A stretch of 6,482 bases of DNA, taken from positions 1-6,482 of the forward strand of contig WGDQ01000551.1 of assembly GCA_015493185.1 (NCBI GenBank), read 5' to 3'. The translations under genes were made by a program, and so were the position numbers. Below are positions 6,051 through 6,482 of this stretch, piece after piece. The notes under the pieces were generated by a model. The model was not told the DNA's origin. It did not search any database and worked only from the letters and a program-made list of their open reading frames with translations. Source of the stretch: Planctomycetaceae bacterium. Its GTDB lineage: Bacteria > Planctomycetota > Planctomycetia > Pirellulales > JAEUIK01. Position 1 is the stretch's first letter. Each line of letters begins with the position of its first letter.

Positions 6051-6070
6051 CTGACTTCTGCTAACTTCTG
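6051..6070. repeat. Two-copy 10-bp tandem repeat
   Basis: CTGACTTCTG (6051-6060) is followed directly by CTAACTTCTG (6061-6070), differing at one base. A partial further copy, GACTGCTG, lies just before. It is probably a small slippage repeat in intergenic DNA. No function is evident. Confidence 0.6.
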
Positions 6071-6228
6071 CACGCGTGCCCCCGTGCGATTGGGGGGAAA
6101 CACCAGAAACAAGCCAGCAGGCAGATTCGCAACTCGCCACGTTGCGCCCGCTTACCGGGGACAGGTCAGCCATAGCGGTTCGGCAACGAACTGTCGATTG
6201 TGCCGGTCGGAAGCGGCTCACGGACGTT

Positions 6229-6310
6229 GCTTGCCGCGAAGCCTCCCTCCGGCATTGCTGAGGTGGCGCACCTTGCAACCGATTGCGCGGCGAACTGCCT
6301 TGCGGCAAGC
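6229..6310 (-). repeat. Inverted repeat enclosing small hairpins, downstream of murG
   Basis: GCTTGCCGC (6229-6237) and GCGGCAAGC (6302-6310) are perfect 9-bp arms enclosing 64 bases, beginning 18 bases past the murG stop. On the minus strand the interior can fold into small hairpins, such as GCAA-TCGG-TTGC and AGGTG-CGC-CACCT. It resembles a branched RNA element at the 3' end of the murG message, but no known RNA family is recognised. A 9-bp inverted pair in a spacer this size can arise by chance. Confidence 0.3.
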
Positions 6311-6327
6311 CTATTGCTTCGAACCGT

Positions 6328-6482
6328 TCAGGCCGCGCGAAAGCGGGCCGCTCCGGCCAATTCGGCCACCATCTGCGCCACGGTCCAGGCTGCGTCCGGT
6401 CGGGCTTGCCGTCGCATGGCATGGGCCATCAGTTGTCGTTGCCACGGATCGATCAACAGGCCCGCCAGCGATTCGGCCAGAA
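6328..6482 (-). CDS. murG: Partial C-terminus of probable MurG (lipid II-forming GlcNAc transferase)
   Basis: Only the last 50 codons and the stop are in the window; the gene continues past the right edge. The peptide starts LAESLAGLLIDPWQRQ and runs through LMAHAMRRQARPDAAWTVAQ to a stop. This is the closing helix pattern of MurG: a buried leucine-rich helix, a DPxxRQxM turn, an RPDAA motif and a final amphipathic helix. MurG transfers GlcNAc from UDP-GlcNAc to lipid I at the inner face of the membrane. The identification is helped by context, since murG commonly stands directly before murC in the dcw cluster. Other GT-B glycosyltransferases have similar ends, so the call is probable and not certain. 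Confidence 0.75.
   Translation of the reverse strand, partial: LAESLAGLLIDPWQRQLMAHAMRRQARPDAAWTVAQMVAELAGAARFRAA

Larger units (their letters stand above)
5943..6327. other. Spacer between murG and the dehalogenase
   Basis: About 385 bp with no supported gene on either strand. It contains a 20-bp palindrome next to the dehalogenase, a 10-bp tandem repeat near its middle, a GC-rich stem (five C at 6079-6083 against G at 6092-6097) beside the palindrome GCACGCGTGC (6070-6079), and a 9-bp inverted repeat near murG. I found no convincing sigma70 promoter for the dehalogenase here. The length of the spacer suggests that the dehalogenase is not simply read through from murG. Confidence 0.6.

Noticed and set aside
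6079..6097. Rho-independent terminator for murG formed by the C5/G6 stem
   Set aside because: The stem is only 5 bp, lies about 230 bases past murG and lacks a following T run on the minus strand.
6229..6330. tRNA gene downstream of murG, suggested by a 9-bp stem, inner hairpins and a nearby GGTTCGAA
   Set aside because: The TTCGAA lies outside the stem and next to the murG stop, and no D-loop, anticodon arm or T-arm can be arranged.

Overview
The window is the end of an assembled contig from a GC-rich (roughly 60%, judged by eye) bacterium, most likely a planctomycete and probably of the Pirellulales type. That placement is an inference. It rests on the style of the Mur and FtsQ proteins: a cysteine-type MurB, an AMTKSAAKER motif in Ddl, and an FtsQ with a YRVTPEKVEITPPPEWVRSDV stretch ahead of its POTRA core. 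No rRNA or other phylogenetic marker is present. Bases 1-50 are not genomic. They match an Illumina Nextera i5 adapter (P5 tail, 8-base index, Tn5 mosaic end), so the biological sequence starts at base 51.

Every gene I can support lies on the minus strand, so the biological reading order runs from the right edge to the left. At the right edge are the last 50 codons of a probable murG (6328-6482). About 400 bp without a recognisable gene follows, holding a perfect 9-2-9 palindrome, a 10-bp tandem repeat and a possible structured element. Next is a complete haloalkane dehalogenase of subfamily I type (5016-5909 or 5942), with all catalytic residues in place. A second spacer of about 330 bp carries a good sigma70-like promoter (TTGACG, 18 bp, TATGAT). 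That promoter drives a tight cluster: murC (3217-4683), murB (2379-3257), ddl (1312-2259) and ftsQ (401-1315). About 350 bp downstream of ftsQ shows no gene before the adapter.

The cluster is the distal half of the classical division and cell wall (dcw) cluster in its usual order: murG-murC-murB-ddl-ftsQ. MurG makes lipid II. MurC and MurB help make the UDP-MurNAc-peptide precursor. Ddl supplies the D-Ala-D-Ala dipeptide. FtsQ is a membrane protein of the division complex. murC and murB overlap by 41 bp and ddl and ftsQ by 4 bp (ATGA), which implies translational coupling.

The one gene that does not belong to this pathway is the haloalkane dehalogenase between murG and murC. It is the main accessory feature of the window. 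I see no mobile element, CRISPR array, tRNA or rRNA, and no convincing new multi-gene system. Most of the window is an ordinary peptidoglycan operon with an unexpected passenger gene and an adapter artefact at one end.
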